Shown: positions 1 to 7,415, numbered from the stretch's first letter. The stretch: DNA of 11,410 bases from an uncultured Mucilaginibacter sp. (GCA_946479225.1 CAMLFI010000041.1:1-11410), one strand, 5' to 3'. Notes: generated by a model not told the origin, from the sequence alone. Translations and numbers: made by a program.

Positions 1-368
1 ATTATTATAATTTTTACAATAGTCCTAAATACATCCATCAAAAAATAGCGACGGTGCCGTGGTTTAGTCTTGAGCTATTGCGAAACGGCCCTCAACCTGG
101 CTTGTATGCCATAACCTTTCCTGAATATTTATACGTGATCTATAAAAAGCGAGAAGAGACAGAAGCGTTTAAGGATATTTACCGACCCCTTGATATGCCT
201 AATTATGAAGTAAGCGTATTAACGTTGTTTAATGATCCGCCGTATGCGCTATTTGATAGCAACGGAATTGTGGTAGGAGAGAGCCCATTGTTTGAGGGCG
301 CGTGGTCAAAACCGCGCCTTTCAGAATTATTGCCGGTTGATTATACACCATCCGCACCGTTGAATTGA
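1..368 (+). CDS. Hypothetical protein, C-terminal part (5' end outside window)
   Basis: The reading frame is open from the first base (complete codons begin at base 3), so about 121 C-terminal residues of a longer protein are present. A GTG at 54 could serve as a start, but in-frame codons upstream of it encode plausible protein (YYNFYNSPKYIHQK), so it is more likely an internal Val. The visible part is soluble-looking and rich in Tyr, Pro and acidic residues. It shows no clear membrane segment, no T9SS C-terminal domain and no motif I recognise. It ends with TPSAPLN. It is not CcmB, which could have been expected next to ccmC. The stop lies 59 bases before the ccmC start, with a promoter-like box in between, so it is probably a separate transcription unit. 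Function unknown. Confidence 0.6.
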   Translation, partial: YYNFYNSPKYIHQKIATVPWFSLELLRNGPQPGLYAITFPEYLYVIYKKREETEAFKDIYRPLDMPNYEVSVLTLFNDPPYALFDSNGIVVGESPLFEGAWSKPRLSELLPVDYTPSAPLN

Positions 369-404
369 GCTAAACAATTTACAATCGGCACATCAAATAA
401 TTAT

Positions 405-412
405 TACATTTG
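405..412 (+). promoter_or_regulatory. Bacteroidetes-type -7 box upstream of ccmC
   Basis: TACATTTG matches the Bacteroidetes -7 consensus TAnnTTTG exactly and lies 15 bases before the ATG at 428. The -33 element is weak: the best candidate is TTTAC at 378-382. The box overlaps a possible TTG start at 410, which argues that translation begins at ATG 428. The assignment rests on consensus and position only. Confidence 0.5.
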
Positions 413-427
413 TCACGACTAATCAAT

Positions 428-1102
428 ATGAAGTTTATTTATCAAATCTGGTGGAAAATACTTGCCGTTGTAATAATATTTTACACGTTAATAGCTGGTT
501 TTCTATTTAAAGTGCCTGTTTTGCCTATAATGCACGAAGCTATAAGGAATTCTTATTTCCACATTCCGATGTGGATTGCCATGTTTACCGTATTTACCAT
601 TTCAGTAATATATAGCATCAGATACCTGGCAACAGGAAAAGAGGAATATGACCTGATTGCGGTTGAGAGCGTCAACACCGGAATCTTTTTTTTTGTTTTA
701 GGTTTATTAAGTGGGATGATGTGGGCCAAATATACCTGGGGCGAAGCATGGAGTAATGATCCTAAGGAAAATAGTGCTGCTATTGCGTTTTTATTATATT
801 GTGCTTATTCAGTACTGCGTAGCTCAATGGATGAAGAGCAAAAGCGAGCCAAGATATCAGCGATATATAACATATTCGCTTTCCCAATAATGATAGTGCT
901 GATAATGGTGCTGCCAAGGCTAACTGATTCATTACATCCGGGCAATGGTGGCAATCCTGCCTTTGGCAAATTAGATATGGATAACAGCATGCGTATAGTA
1001 TTGTACCCTGCTTTTATTGCATGGAGTTTAATAGGCGTTTGGATAGCTACATTACGCTACCGCATCCGTTTAATAGAATATAAAAATAACGAAATAAATT
1101 AA
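428..1102 (+). CDS. ccmC: Heme exporter / cytochrome c maturation protein CcmC
   Basis: CcmC is the inner-membrane protein that presents heme to the chaperone CcmE in System I cytochrome c maturation. The product has 224 residues from ATG 428 and about six hydrophobic membrane segments. The heme-ligand His positions of the family are seen as H45 (YFHIPMW) and H170 (DSLHPGNGGNP). The periplasmic WWD region is present but degenerate: WGEAWSNDPKEN at residues 104-115 keeps W104, W108 and D111, not the usual tryptophan-rich WGxWWxWD form. I preferred ATG 428 to an upstream TTG at 410 because the TTG lies inside the promoter-like box. The TAA overlaps the next gene's ATG by one base (TAATG), indicating translational coupling with the CcmD-family gene. 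A CcsA-type protein is less likely, given the size and the conserved LPRLTDSLHPG segment. Confidence 0.9.
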   Translation: MKFIYQIWWKILAVVIIFYTLIAGFLFKVPVLPIMHEAIRNSYFHIPMWIAMFTVFTISVIYSIRYLATGKEEYDLIAVESVNTGIFFFVLGLLSGMMWAKYTWGEAWSNDPKENSAAIAFLLYCAYSVLRSSMDEEQKRAKISAIYNIFAFPIMIVLIMVLPRLTDSLHPGNGGNPAFGKLDMDNSMRIVLYPAFIAWSLIGVWIATLRYRIRLIEYKNNEIN

Positions 1103-1311
1103 TGAGAAAACTTTCAATATTATTCTTGCTTTTATTAAGCTATGCAAGCTGTTTTGCACAGGAAAACGCCGAAGTAGAGATGGCTTTTGATATGCGTAGT
1201 TCGGGCAAAATTTATGTAGTTATAGCAACCATAGTTATCATATTTGCCGGTTTAGCGGTATATCTTTTCAGTATAGACAGGCGATTGAGAAAGATCGAAA
1301 AAGAAAAATAA
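1102..1311 (+). CDS. ccmD: CcmD-family small membrane protein
   Basis: This 69-residue protein has a signal-like hydrophobic N-terminus (residues 1-19, ending SCFA, followed by Q20). A short acidic linker follows, then one membrane segment (about 38-57, VVIATIVIIFAGLAVYLF) and a basic, charged tail (DRRLRKIEKEK). CcmD proteins are short single-span proteins with a basic C-terminus that assist CcmC and the release of heme-loaded CcmE. Position directly after ccmC with a one-base overlap, size and tail all fit. If the first hydrophobic stretch is cleaved before Gln, the mature protein would have its N-terminus in the periplasm and its C-terminus in the cytoplasm. Such short proteins have weak family signals, so the call leans on context. 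Confidence 0.75.
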   Translation: MRKLSILFLLLLSYASCFAQENAEVEMAFDMRSSGKIYVVIATIVIIFAGLAVYLFSIDRRLRKIEKEK

Positions 1312-1326
1312 CCCTCCTAAAATAAT

Positions 1327-1350
1327 CTATGTTTGTTTAAACATAGTTTT
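1327..1350 (+). terminator. Putative intrinsic terminator after ccmCD
   Basis: An 8-bp perfect stem, CTATGTTT (1327-1334) with AAACATAG (1339-1346), encloses a 4-base loop and is followed by TTTT (1347-1350). The stem is AT-rich, so it may be weak. It sits 15 bases after the stop of the CcmD-family gene, where the operon would end. Confidence 0.5.
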
Positions 1351-1395
1351 CATACCATTGTTAATAATAGTATAAAAATAGTTCCGCTTAAATAG

Positions 1396-1427
1396 TTGCA
1401 ATATTGATAAAAATTGTACCACATTTG
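1396..1427 (+). promoter_or_regulatory. Putative promoter of the glutamate dehydrogenase gene
   Basis: TTG at 1396-1398 (-33 element) and CACATTTG at 1420-1427 (-7 element, one mismatch to TAnnTTTG) are separated by 21 bases, close to Bacteroidetes promoter spacing. The start codon lies 37 bases further on, leaving a short leader with no Shine-Dalgarno sequence. Confidence 0.45.
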
Positions 1428-1464
1428 CGTTCTATTTTAAGAAAAATATAATTGTTAACACACT

Positions 1465-2901
1465 ATGGCTACAATAATTTCAGCCGCTGATACCGATACT
1501 CACTTTTTTGCCGATGTATGTAAAAACTTTGACTATGCAGCGCAATTCACACAACATAATGCGGGTTTATTAGACCAGATCAAATCGTGTAACAGCGTTT
1601 ACCGTTTTCGTTTTCCTATTCGCAGAGGAAACGGTTTTGAAGTTATAGATGCATGGCGCGTAGAGCACTCTCACCACCAATCGCCAACAAAAGGTGGTAT
1701 ACGCTACAGCGAAATGGTTAATGAGGATGAAGTAATGGCACTCGCCGCGCTTATGACCTATAAATGCGCTATTGTTAATGTTCCGTTTGGCGGAGCAAAA
1801 GGAGGCATAAAGATCAATCCGAAGAATTATACCGTTCAGGAACTGGAGAATATAACCCGTCGGTATACTGTTGAGCTGATAAAGAAAAATTTTATAGGCC
1901 CAAGCATTGACGTTCCGGCCCCGGATTATGGCTCAGGCGAGCGCGAAATGGGCTGGATAGCCGATACCTATGCTACCATGAATCCCGGTCAACTGGATGC
2001 AATGGGCTGCGTAACAGGCAAGCCTATAGCTTTGCATGGTATTCATGGCCGCCGCGAAGCTACAGGCAGGGGAGTGGCTATTGCTACCCGCGAATGTGTG
2101 AGTGTTGCCGAAGACATGGCTAAACTAGGCCTTACTCCGGGTATTGATGGTAAAAAGATAATAGTACAGGGTTTAGGTAACGTAGGTTATTACTCCGCCA
2201 AATTTTTATCAGAATTTGGTGGCCTAATAGTAGGGATATGCGAATTTGAAGGCGCCGTTTATAATGAAGACGGATTGGACGTTGAGGCTGTTTTTCAACA
2301 TCGTAAAGCAACCGGGTCAATACTTGGCTTTAGTGGTGCAAAAAAGGAATTCACCAACTCGGGTGAAGGCCTGGAGCAGCAATGTGATATTTTGGTGCCT
2401 GCAGCGTTAGAAAATCAGATCACACAAAGCAACGCACCTAATATTAAAGCGAAGATCATTATAGAAGGAGCCAACGGCCCCACTACTCCTGAGGCCGAGG
2501 CTATATTTTATAAAAAAGGCGGCATTATAGTGCCTGATCTGTACGCAAATGCGGGCGGTGTAACGGTGTCGTATTTTGAGTGGTTAAAAAACCTTTCGCA
2601 CGTGGCGTTTGGCCGCATTAACAGGCGTTTTGAAGAGAATTCAAATCTGAACCTGGTTAACATGGTTGAAGGGATTACGGGCTTATCGCTTACACCCTTG
2701 CAAAGGGCAACAATAGTTAAAGGCGCATCAGAGCTTGAATTAGTTAATTCAGGTTTAGAAGACACCATGATCCGCTCTTACCACGAAATTAGAGAGATAT
2801 ACAAAAGCAACCCTAAAATTGATACTTTGCGCACTGCGGCTTTGGTTGCGGTAATTAATAAGATAGCCATATCCTACCAAAACCTTGGTGTGTGGCCATA
2901 A
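1465..2901 (+). CDS. gdhA: Glutamate dehydrogenase (Glu/Leu/Phe/Val dehydrogenase family), animal-type
   Basis: The enzyme interconverts glutamate with 2-oxoglutarate and ammonia using NAD(P), in the cytoplasm. The 478-residue product has the dimerisation/catalytic domain first: substrate Lys K100 (LMTYK), catalytic K112 in [14 protein letters not shown], and D154 in [15 protein letters not shown] Rossmann domain follows with GLGNVG (236-241) and an acidic residue, E260, at the end of the second strand. [12 protein letters not shown] (362-373) is typical of glutamate rather than leucine dehydrogenases. Many stretches ([74 protein letters not shown]) resemble the animal mitochondrial enzyme as I recall it, more than the E. 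coli type. The segment between RRFE and GASE is shorter than the animal antenna. It has its own promoter and terminator, so it is probably monocistronic. NAD versus NADP preference cannot be settled from sequence alone. Confidence 0.93.
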   Translation: MATIISAADTDTHFFADVCKNFDYAAQFTQHNAGLLDQIKSCNSVYRFRFPIRRGNGFEVIDAWRVEHSHHQSPTKGGIRYSEMVNEDEVMALAALMTYKCAIVNVPFGGAKGGIKINPKNYTVQELENITRRYTVELIKKNFIGPSIDVPAPDYGSGEREMGWIADTYATMNPGQLDAMGCVTGKPIALHGIHGRREATGRGVAIATRECVSVAEDMAKLGLTPGIDGKKIIVQGLGNVGYYSAKFLSEFGGLIVGICEFEGAVYNEDGLDVEAVFQHRKATGSILGFSGAKKEFTNSGEGLEQQCDILVPAALENQITQSNAPNIKAKIIIEGANGPTTPEAEAIFYKKGGIIVPDLYANAGGVTVSYFEWLKNLSHVAFGRINRRFEENSNLNLVNMVEGITGLSLTPLQRATIVKGASELELVNSGLEDTMIRSYHEIREIYKSNPKIDTLRTAALVAVINKIAISYQNLGVWP

Positions 2902-2921
2902 TAACATACCACAAAAGCGAT

Positions 2922-2947
2922 AAGGACCGGGAAACCGGTCCTTTTTT
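2922..2947 (+). terminator. Strong intrinsic terminator after glutamate dehydrogenase
   Basis: A 9-bp perfect GC-rich stem, AAGGACCGG (2922-2930) with CCGGTCCTT (2935-2943), closes a GAAA tetraloop. The last stem bases merge into a run of six T (2942-2947). It starts 21 bases after the stop codon and is a textbook Rho-independent terminator. Confidence 0.9.
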
Positions 2948-2974
2948 GTTATAAATAAGTTGCAAATCATTGCC

Positions 2975-3006
2975 TTGTAAAAATCATTTCTAAAAGGTTA
3001 AATTTA
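2975..3006 (+). promoter_or_regulatory. Putative promoter of the secreted-protein pair
   Basis: TTG at 2975-2977 and TAAATTTA at 2999-3006 (one mismatch to TAnnTTTG) are separated by 21 bases, the same spacing as in the candidate promoter of the dehydrogenase gene. The start codon at 3020 follows 13 bases after the -7 box. No other promoter-like box is evident between the upstream terminator and the gene. Confidence 0.4.
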
Positions 3007-3019
3007 CCTTCACTGAAAA

Positions 3020-4750
3020 ATGAACCGGCCATTTAAATTTTTATTTACGATATTAATATTTGCAGGCACCGGTGTTTACGCCCAGTGCCCTGAAAATATT
3101 GGTTTTGAGGACGGGACATTTAAAAACTGGGAAATTTTTATAGGTGAAGTAGCGCGTGTTACCAATGAAATAACTGTAAGCGAAGTCGGTCAGCCTCCTT
3201 TTTCCAGATTGCGAATAATGAGTGCAGCTAACCCAACAGAAGACCCGTATGGACATTTTCCCACTGTTAGCCCCAATGGCAGTAAATATGCTGTTAAAAT
3301 AGGAGATTCTGACACCGGCCGGAGGGTTGATAGGCTTACCTATACATTTACAGTACCGCAAGCGACTCAGTATGGGTTGGTGTTAAACTACGCTGCGGTA
3401 CTACAAAATCCAAACGGCCACAGTAATGCCGAACAACCCAGATTCACTGTTACGGCATTTAATGTAACGGATAATAAAGAGATAGAATGCCCCGGATTTG
3501 ATTTTATTGCAGGAAATGGCGAAAAGGGCTTTATACTTTCTGATGTGGTGACCTCCAACCCCAGACCAGGTGGGGGCACTGATGTTACGTCGATATTTTA
3601 TAAGGATTGGTCCGCTACAACGATAAATCTTCTTGGCTATGCCGGCAAAACCATACGCCTGGTCTTCACCACAAATGATTGTACCAGGGGTGGCCATTTT
3701 GGTTATGCATATTTTGATATAAATGAACAATGTAACAGCCCTATAACAGGCAATACTTACTGCGAAGGGCAAACTTTTGTTACCTTAAAAGGGCCCAGAG
3801 GGTTTAACAAATACAAGTGGTATAAAAAAAATGATATGACCACGTTATTAGACACCACTCAAACACTTAAAATAAGCCCTGCGCCGGCTGTTGGTACAGA
3901 ATATAGCCTTGTGATTGAAGCATTGCCGGGGTTGGGATGCTCGGACACATTACATACAATTATCAACAAATCGCCTTCAGCATTTACTTTTATGGTAAAA
4001 CAGCCGGTGTTTTATTTTTGCGAGGGAACCACGTTTAATTTAACAGCACCTAATATCACCGAGGGGAGTTCGACGGGATTGCTGCCTTTTGAATATTATA
4101 CAGATCCGGTTACCGAAGAATACCTACGCAATCCTGATAAAATATCACAGCCCGGTATTTATTATATTAAGGGAGCGAACGCGGATGGCTGTTCAAACAC
4201 CTTGAGTGTCGAGCTGAAGTTTTATGATGCCGTTGTAATTGCTGCCACAGATCCTCCGCCGGTACAATATCCCGCTACGGTAGACCTTACATCTGCATAT
4301 GCGCGCAATCCTGATTATACTTATTCTTTTTATTCTGATGCTAAGCTCACCAAGGCGATCGATAATTTCAGAAACATAAGTACCACGGGCAAATATTACG
4401 TTAAAGCAGTGTCTAGAAACGGTTGCGAAAAGGTTGTTACTATTAACGCTGTAATAAACCCGCCGCCGCCAAATATCATTTCAGGCCCTACGGTATTTAC
4501 CCCAAATAATGATGGGATAAATGATCTGTTTAATATAACCATTAAAGGGTTTGTAGATTTTGGAACGTTAAGTATTTATAATCGCGCCGGGCAATTTTTA
4601 TTTAAAACCAAAAAGCAGGCAGCTCCCTGGGATGGAAATTTTAACGGGCGATCATTGCCTGCCGGCACCTACTATTGGCTGTTTGAGGGTACCGACCAAT
4701 ATTACCACACCAAAATAAACAAGGGAGGGTATGTAAGTATTATTAAATGA
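3020..4750 (+). CDS. Secreted T9SS type B sorting-domain protein, paralogue 1
   Basis: This 576-residue exported protein is of unknown specific function. It has a signal peptide (1-21, ending GVYA, with Q22 next, as often in Bacteroidetes). An N-terminal domain of about 23-238 (CPENIGFEDGTFKNW to YFDINEQC) resembles the jelly-roll/MAM-like modules of surface adhesins. Two or three Ig-like repeats follow, each with a Cys pair (about 239-318, 325-402, 415-480). The C-terminal domain, about 489-576 (GPTVFTPNNDGINDLF, LSIYNRAG, WDGNFNGRSLPAGTYYW), is the gliding-motility-associated CTD that directs T9SS export and surface attachment or release. It is followed after 19 bases by a close paralogue, so the two are probably co-transcribed. 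The CTD call is secure; an adhesin or surface-coat role is inference. Confidence 0.88.
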   Translation: MNRPFKFLFTILIFAGTGVYAQCPENIGFEDGTFKNWEIFIGEVARVTNEITVSEVGQPPFSRLRIMSAANPTEDPYGHFPTVSPNGSKYAVKIGDSDTGRRVDRLTYTFTVPQATQYGLVLNYAAVLQNPNGHSNAEQPRFTVTAFNVTDNKEIECPGFDFIAGNGEKGFILSDVVTSNPRPGGGTDVTSIFYKDWSATTINLLGYAGKTIRLVFTTNDCTRGGHFGYAYFDINEQCNSPITGNTYCEGQTFVTLKGPRGFNKYKWYKKNDMTTLLDTTQTLKISPAPAVGTEYSLVIEALPGLGCSDTLHTIINKSPSAFTFMVKQPVFYFCEGTTFNLTAPNITEGSSTGLLPFEYYTDPVTEEYLRNPDKISQPGIYYIKGANADGCSNTLSVELKFYDAVVIAATDPPPVQYPATVDLTSAYARNPDYTYSFYSDAKLTKAIDNFRNISTTGKYYVKAVSRNGCEKVVTINAVINPPPPNIISGPTVFTPNNDGINDLFNITIKGFVDFGTLSIYNRAGQFLFKTKKQAAPWDGNFNGRSLPAGTYYWLFEGTDQYYHTKINKGGYVSIIK

Positions 4751-4769
4751 CCAATTTGCTTTTTTTATA

Positions 4770-6485
4770 ATGCGCCGACTGTTTAAACTACTTATCATTA
4801 TATTTTTTAGCATCTCTGGTGCGTATGCTCAGTGCCCTGAAAATATTGGTTTTGAAGACGGTACGTTTAAAAACTGGGAAACTTATGCCGGGCAACGTAC
4901 CACGGTTATTTCAGTGCCAATTGAAGCCAGCCAACCGGTTTACCCCCGGGAGGTAATTATGAAAGCTGGTGACGAAGCACTTGACCCATATGGGCATTTT
5001 CCTACCGTTAGTCCCAACGGCAGCGGGTATGCAGTACGGTTAGGAGATAATGAAATCCAGGGAAAAATTGATCAGCTTACCTACACCTTTACAGTCCCAC
5101 CATCGGGTCAATACGGGTTAATTTTGAACTACGCGGTTGTATTACAGAATCCTTCAGATCATAGCGACTCAGAACAGCCGAGGTTTACTGTTAAAGCGTA
5201 TAATGTAACAGATAGCAGAGAATTAGATTGTCCTACGTTTGATTTCATTGCCAGAAATGAAAATTTTAAGCTTTCTGATATAGAAATTACAACCACCGGG
5301 CTAAACGGCAACCCGAATGTAACTTCTATATATTATAAAGATTGGTCGGCTACCACTATCAACCTTTTGGGCTATGCGGGTAAGACTATCCGCTTAACTT
5401 TTACCACAAACGACTGTACCAGGGGCGGGCATTTTGGTTACGCCTATTTTGATATAAATGAACAGTGTACCAGCCCTATAACAGGCAATACCTACTGCGA
5501 GGGACAAAACTTTTTAACACTTAGGGGCCCCCGTGGATTTAATAACTACAAATGGTATGCTAAAAATGACATGAACACGGTGTTAGACACCACTCAAACA
5601 CTTAAATTAAGCCCTGCACCTGCGCCGGGCACCGAATACAGCCTGGTGATTGACGCCAAACCGGGATTAGGGTGTCGCGATACTTTATATACAACCATTT
5701 TTAAATCGCCTGCATCATTTATATTTAAAGTAAAGCAGCCGGTTTTTTATTTTTGCGAGGGAACGGCATTTAATTTAACAGCGCCTGCTATAACCGATGG
5801 TAGTACGGCCGGGTTGCTCCCGTTTGAATATTATACAGACCCGGTTACTGAGGAGTATTTGCGAGATCCGAACAAAATTACAAAGCCGGGCATTTATTAC
5901 ATCAAGGCAACTAATGCTGAAGGATGTTCTAACACTTTACCCGTCGAACTGAAGTATTATGATCCGGTTACTATAAGTGTTACCGATCCTCTTTCGGTAC
6001 AATATCCCGCTACTCCGGACCTTACATCTGCATACACGCGCAATCCTGATTATACTTATTCTTTTTATTCTGATGCTAAGCTTACCGAGGCGATCGATAA
6101 TTTCAGAAACATAAGCACCACTGGGAGATATTACGTTAAAGCAGTATCGCAAAACGGTTGCGAAAAGGTTGTTGCTATTAACGCTGTAATAAACCCACCG
6201 CCGCCAAATATTATTTCCGGACCGACAGTATTTACACCCAATAATGATGGAATTAACGATTTCTTTAATATAACGATTAAAGGGTTTGTAGATTTTGGAA
6301 CGTTAAGTATCTATAACCGCGCCGGGCAATTTTTATTTAAAACCAATAAGCTGGCCGCCACATGGGATGGCAGTTTTAATGGACGATCATTGCCCGCCGG
6401 TACCTACTATTGGCTGTTTGAGGGCACCGATCAATATTACCACACCAAAATAACCAAAAGCGGATATGTAAGTATCATAAAATAG
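4770..6485 (+). CDS. Secreted T9SS type B sorting-domain protein, paralogue 2
   Basis: This 571-residue tandem paralogue of the preceding gene has the same architecture: signal peptide 1-20 (ISGAYA then Q21), N-terminal jelly-roll-like domain starting CPENIGFEDGTFKNW, Ig-like Cys-pair repeats, and a T9SS type B CTD (about 484-571) ending GYVSIIK. Over the last 92 residues the two proteins differ at only 7 positions by my alignment. A segment soon after the N-terminal motif (about residues 38-72) is strongly divergent. There are only 19 bases, with a T-run but no hairpin, between the genes, and no good promoter box, so it is probably the second gene of a two-gene unit. I see no intrinsic terminator in the 109 bases downstream. 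The specific role is unknown; surface display or binding is inferred from the CTD. Confidence 0.88.
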   Translation: MRRLFKLLIIIFFSISGAYAQCPENIGFEDGTFKNWETYAGQRTTVISVPIEASQPVYPREVIMKAGDEALDPYGHFPTVSPNGSGYAVRLGDNEIQGKIDQLTYTFTVPPSGQYGLILNYAVVLQNPSDHSDSEQPRFTVKAYNVTDSRELDCPTFDFIARNENFKLSDIEITTTGLNGNPNVTSIYYKDWSATTINLLGYAGKTIRLTFTTNDCTRGGHFGYAYFDINEQCTSPITGNTYCEGQNFLTLRGPRGFNNYKWYAKNDMNTVLDTTQTLKLSPAPAPGTEYSLVIDAKPGLGCRDTLYTTIFKSPASFIFKVKQPVFYFCEGTAFNLTAPAITDGSTAGLLPFEYYTDPVTEEYLRDPNKITKPGIYYIKATNAEGCSNTLPVELKYYDPVTISVTDPLSVQYPATPDLTSAYTRNPDYTYSFYSDAKLTEAIDNFRNISTTGRYYVKAVSQNGCEKVVAINAVINPPPPNIISGPTVFTPNNDGINDFFNITIKGFVDFGTLSIYNRAGQFLFKTNKLAATWDGSFNGRSLPAGTYYWLFEGTDQYYHTKITKSGYVSIIK

Positions 6486-6555
6486 CGGTAGTTATCAATA
6501 ATAATTCTAAATAAAACATATCCCTTGTAATAAATATAATTCCCTCAACGTTTTG

Positions 6556-6563
6556 TATTTTTG
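6556..6563 (+). promoter_or_regulatory. Bacteroidetes-type -7 box upstream of the ccmE-ccmE-ccmF operon
   Basis: TATTTTTG matches TAnnTTTG exactly, 31 bases before the ATG at 6595. The nearest upstream TTG (6525-6527) is 28 bases away, longer than usual, so the -33 element is unclear. A purine-rich AGAGGG at 6578-6583 region lies about 11 bases before the ATG and is probably too far to act as a Shine-Dalgarno site. Confidence 0.45.
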
Positions 6564-6594
6564 CGATTGCTAATTAAAGAGGGATAGACCTGTA

Positions 6595-7005
6595 ATGAAG
6601 AAGAGTTCAATTTTTGGCTTAGTTATTATTGCAATAGCCATTGCGGTTATTATAAGTGTGTACAGCAGCGCAAGTACGTATGGGCATTTTGAGGATGCAA
6701 AGAACACCGATAGCGAATTACAAGTAAAGGGCCAGTTAAATAAAGAAAAAGATTTGATTTATGATGCGACAAAGGATGCCAACTATTTTTCTTTTTACAT
6801 GAAGGATAGTAACGGCGAAGAGTGTAAGGTTGTTTTTGCAGGCACAAAACCTCAGGATTTTGAACGTTCAGAAGATATTGTTTTAACTGGTAAAATGCAG
6901 GGCAAAGAGTTTCATGCATCTAAAATACTGATGAAGTGCCCATCTAAATACACGCAGGATAAAGTGGAGATAACAGAGGTAAAAGCTAAACAAGCCAGTT
7001 TATAA
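6595..7005 (+). CDS. ccmE: Cytochrome c maturation heme chaperone CcmE, copy 1 (CxxxY type)
   Basis: CcmE is a membrane-anchored periplasmic chaperone that binds heme delivered by CcmC and passes it to CcmF. The 136-residue product has an N-terminal membrane anchor (about 6-24) and a beta-barrel OB-fold domain: ELQVKGQL near 41-48, YFSFYMKD around 64-71, CKVVFAGTKPQDF around 77-89, then IVLTGKMQGKEFHASKI. The usual heme-binding motif HxxxY is replaced by C115-PSK-Y119 (KCPSKY), so covalent heme binding would have to use Cys. This Cys variant is known from reduced Ccm systems in sulfate reducers and archaea. H107 (EFHAS) is present but is not at the canonical site. The stop overlaps the second copy's ATG by one base (TAATG), giving a coupled tandem pair. 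Confidence 0.88.
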   Translation: MKKSSIFGLVIIAIAIAVIISVYSSASTYGHFEDAKNTDSELQVKGQLNKEKDLIYDATKDANYFSFYMKDSNGEECKVVFAGTKPQDFERSEDIVLTGKMQGKEFHASKILMKCPSKYTQDKVEITEVKAKQASL

Positions 7006-7415
7006 TGAAGAAAAGCTCCATTTTAGGCCTTGTTGTAATTGCGATTGCTGTTGGGGTTATTATAAGTTTATACGGTAGTGCAAGTAGCTACGGATCTTTC
7101 TCGGATGCGCGTAAAACTACTGATGAATTGCACGTAGTTGGTCAGTTAAATCGCCAAAAAGAGTTACACTACGATCCTGTGAAGGATGCGAACTATTTTT
7201 CTTTTTATATAAAAGATAACCAGGGCGAGGAGTGCAAAGTTGAATTTAGCGGTGCTAAACCCCAGGATTTTGAACGATCAGAAGAAGTTGTTATGGTTGG
7301 TAAAATGGAAGGGAATAAATTCCATGCATCACACATAACCTTAAAATGTCCGTCAAAATACACAAACGATAAAGTAGAATTTACAGAATTCAAGGCTAAG
7401 CAAGCCAACATATAA
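7005..7415 (+). CDS. ccmE: Cytochrome c maturation heme chaperone CcmE, copy 2 (CxxxY type)
   Basis: This second CcmE is also 136 residues and aligns with copy 1 without gaps; by my count 94 of 136 residues (69%) are identical. It keeps the N-terminal anchor (6-24), the OB-fold landmarks (YFSFYIKD, EECKVEFSGAKPQDFERSE, GKMEGNKFHAS) and the same C115-PSK-Y119 motif in place of HxxxY. Differences concentrate in the linker after the anchor (about 31-40) and in scattered surface positions, so both copies look intact and constrained. ATG 7005 overlaps the upstream stop by one base, and ccmF starts 9 bases after this gene's stop, so the three are almost certainly one transcript. Whether the copies are redundant, form a complex, or serve different apocytochromes cannot be told from sequence. 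Confidence 0.88.
   Translation: MKKSSILGLVVIAIAVGVIISLYGSASSYGSFSDARKTTDELHVVGQLNRQKELHYDPVKDANYFSFYIKDNQGEECKVEFSGAKPQDFERSEEVVMVGKMEGNKFHASHITLKCPSKYTNDKVEFTEFKAKQANI

Noticed and set aside
54..56. GTG as start codon of the first gene
   Set aside because: The frame is open upstream to the window edge and reads as plausible protein, so the gene is better described as 5'-truncated by the window.
410..412. TTG as start of ccmC
   Set aside because: It overlaps the -7 promoter-like box TACATTTG, and an ATG in the same frame follows at 428, just before the first conserved hydrophobic segment.
3401..3772. 123-codon minus-strand open frame opposite the first secreted protein
   Set aside because: It is antisense to a well-supported gene, its protein has no recognisable features, and it is explained by codon usage of the plus strand.
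6994..7016. Possible single fused ccmE gene broken by a frameshift
   Set aside because: Each copy is a complete 136-residue CcmE with its own anchor and heme motif, and the TAATG overlap is a normal coupled junction.
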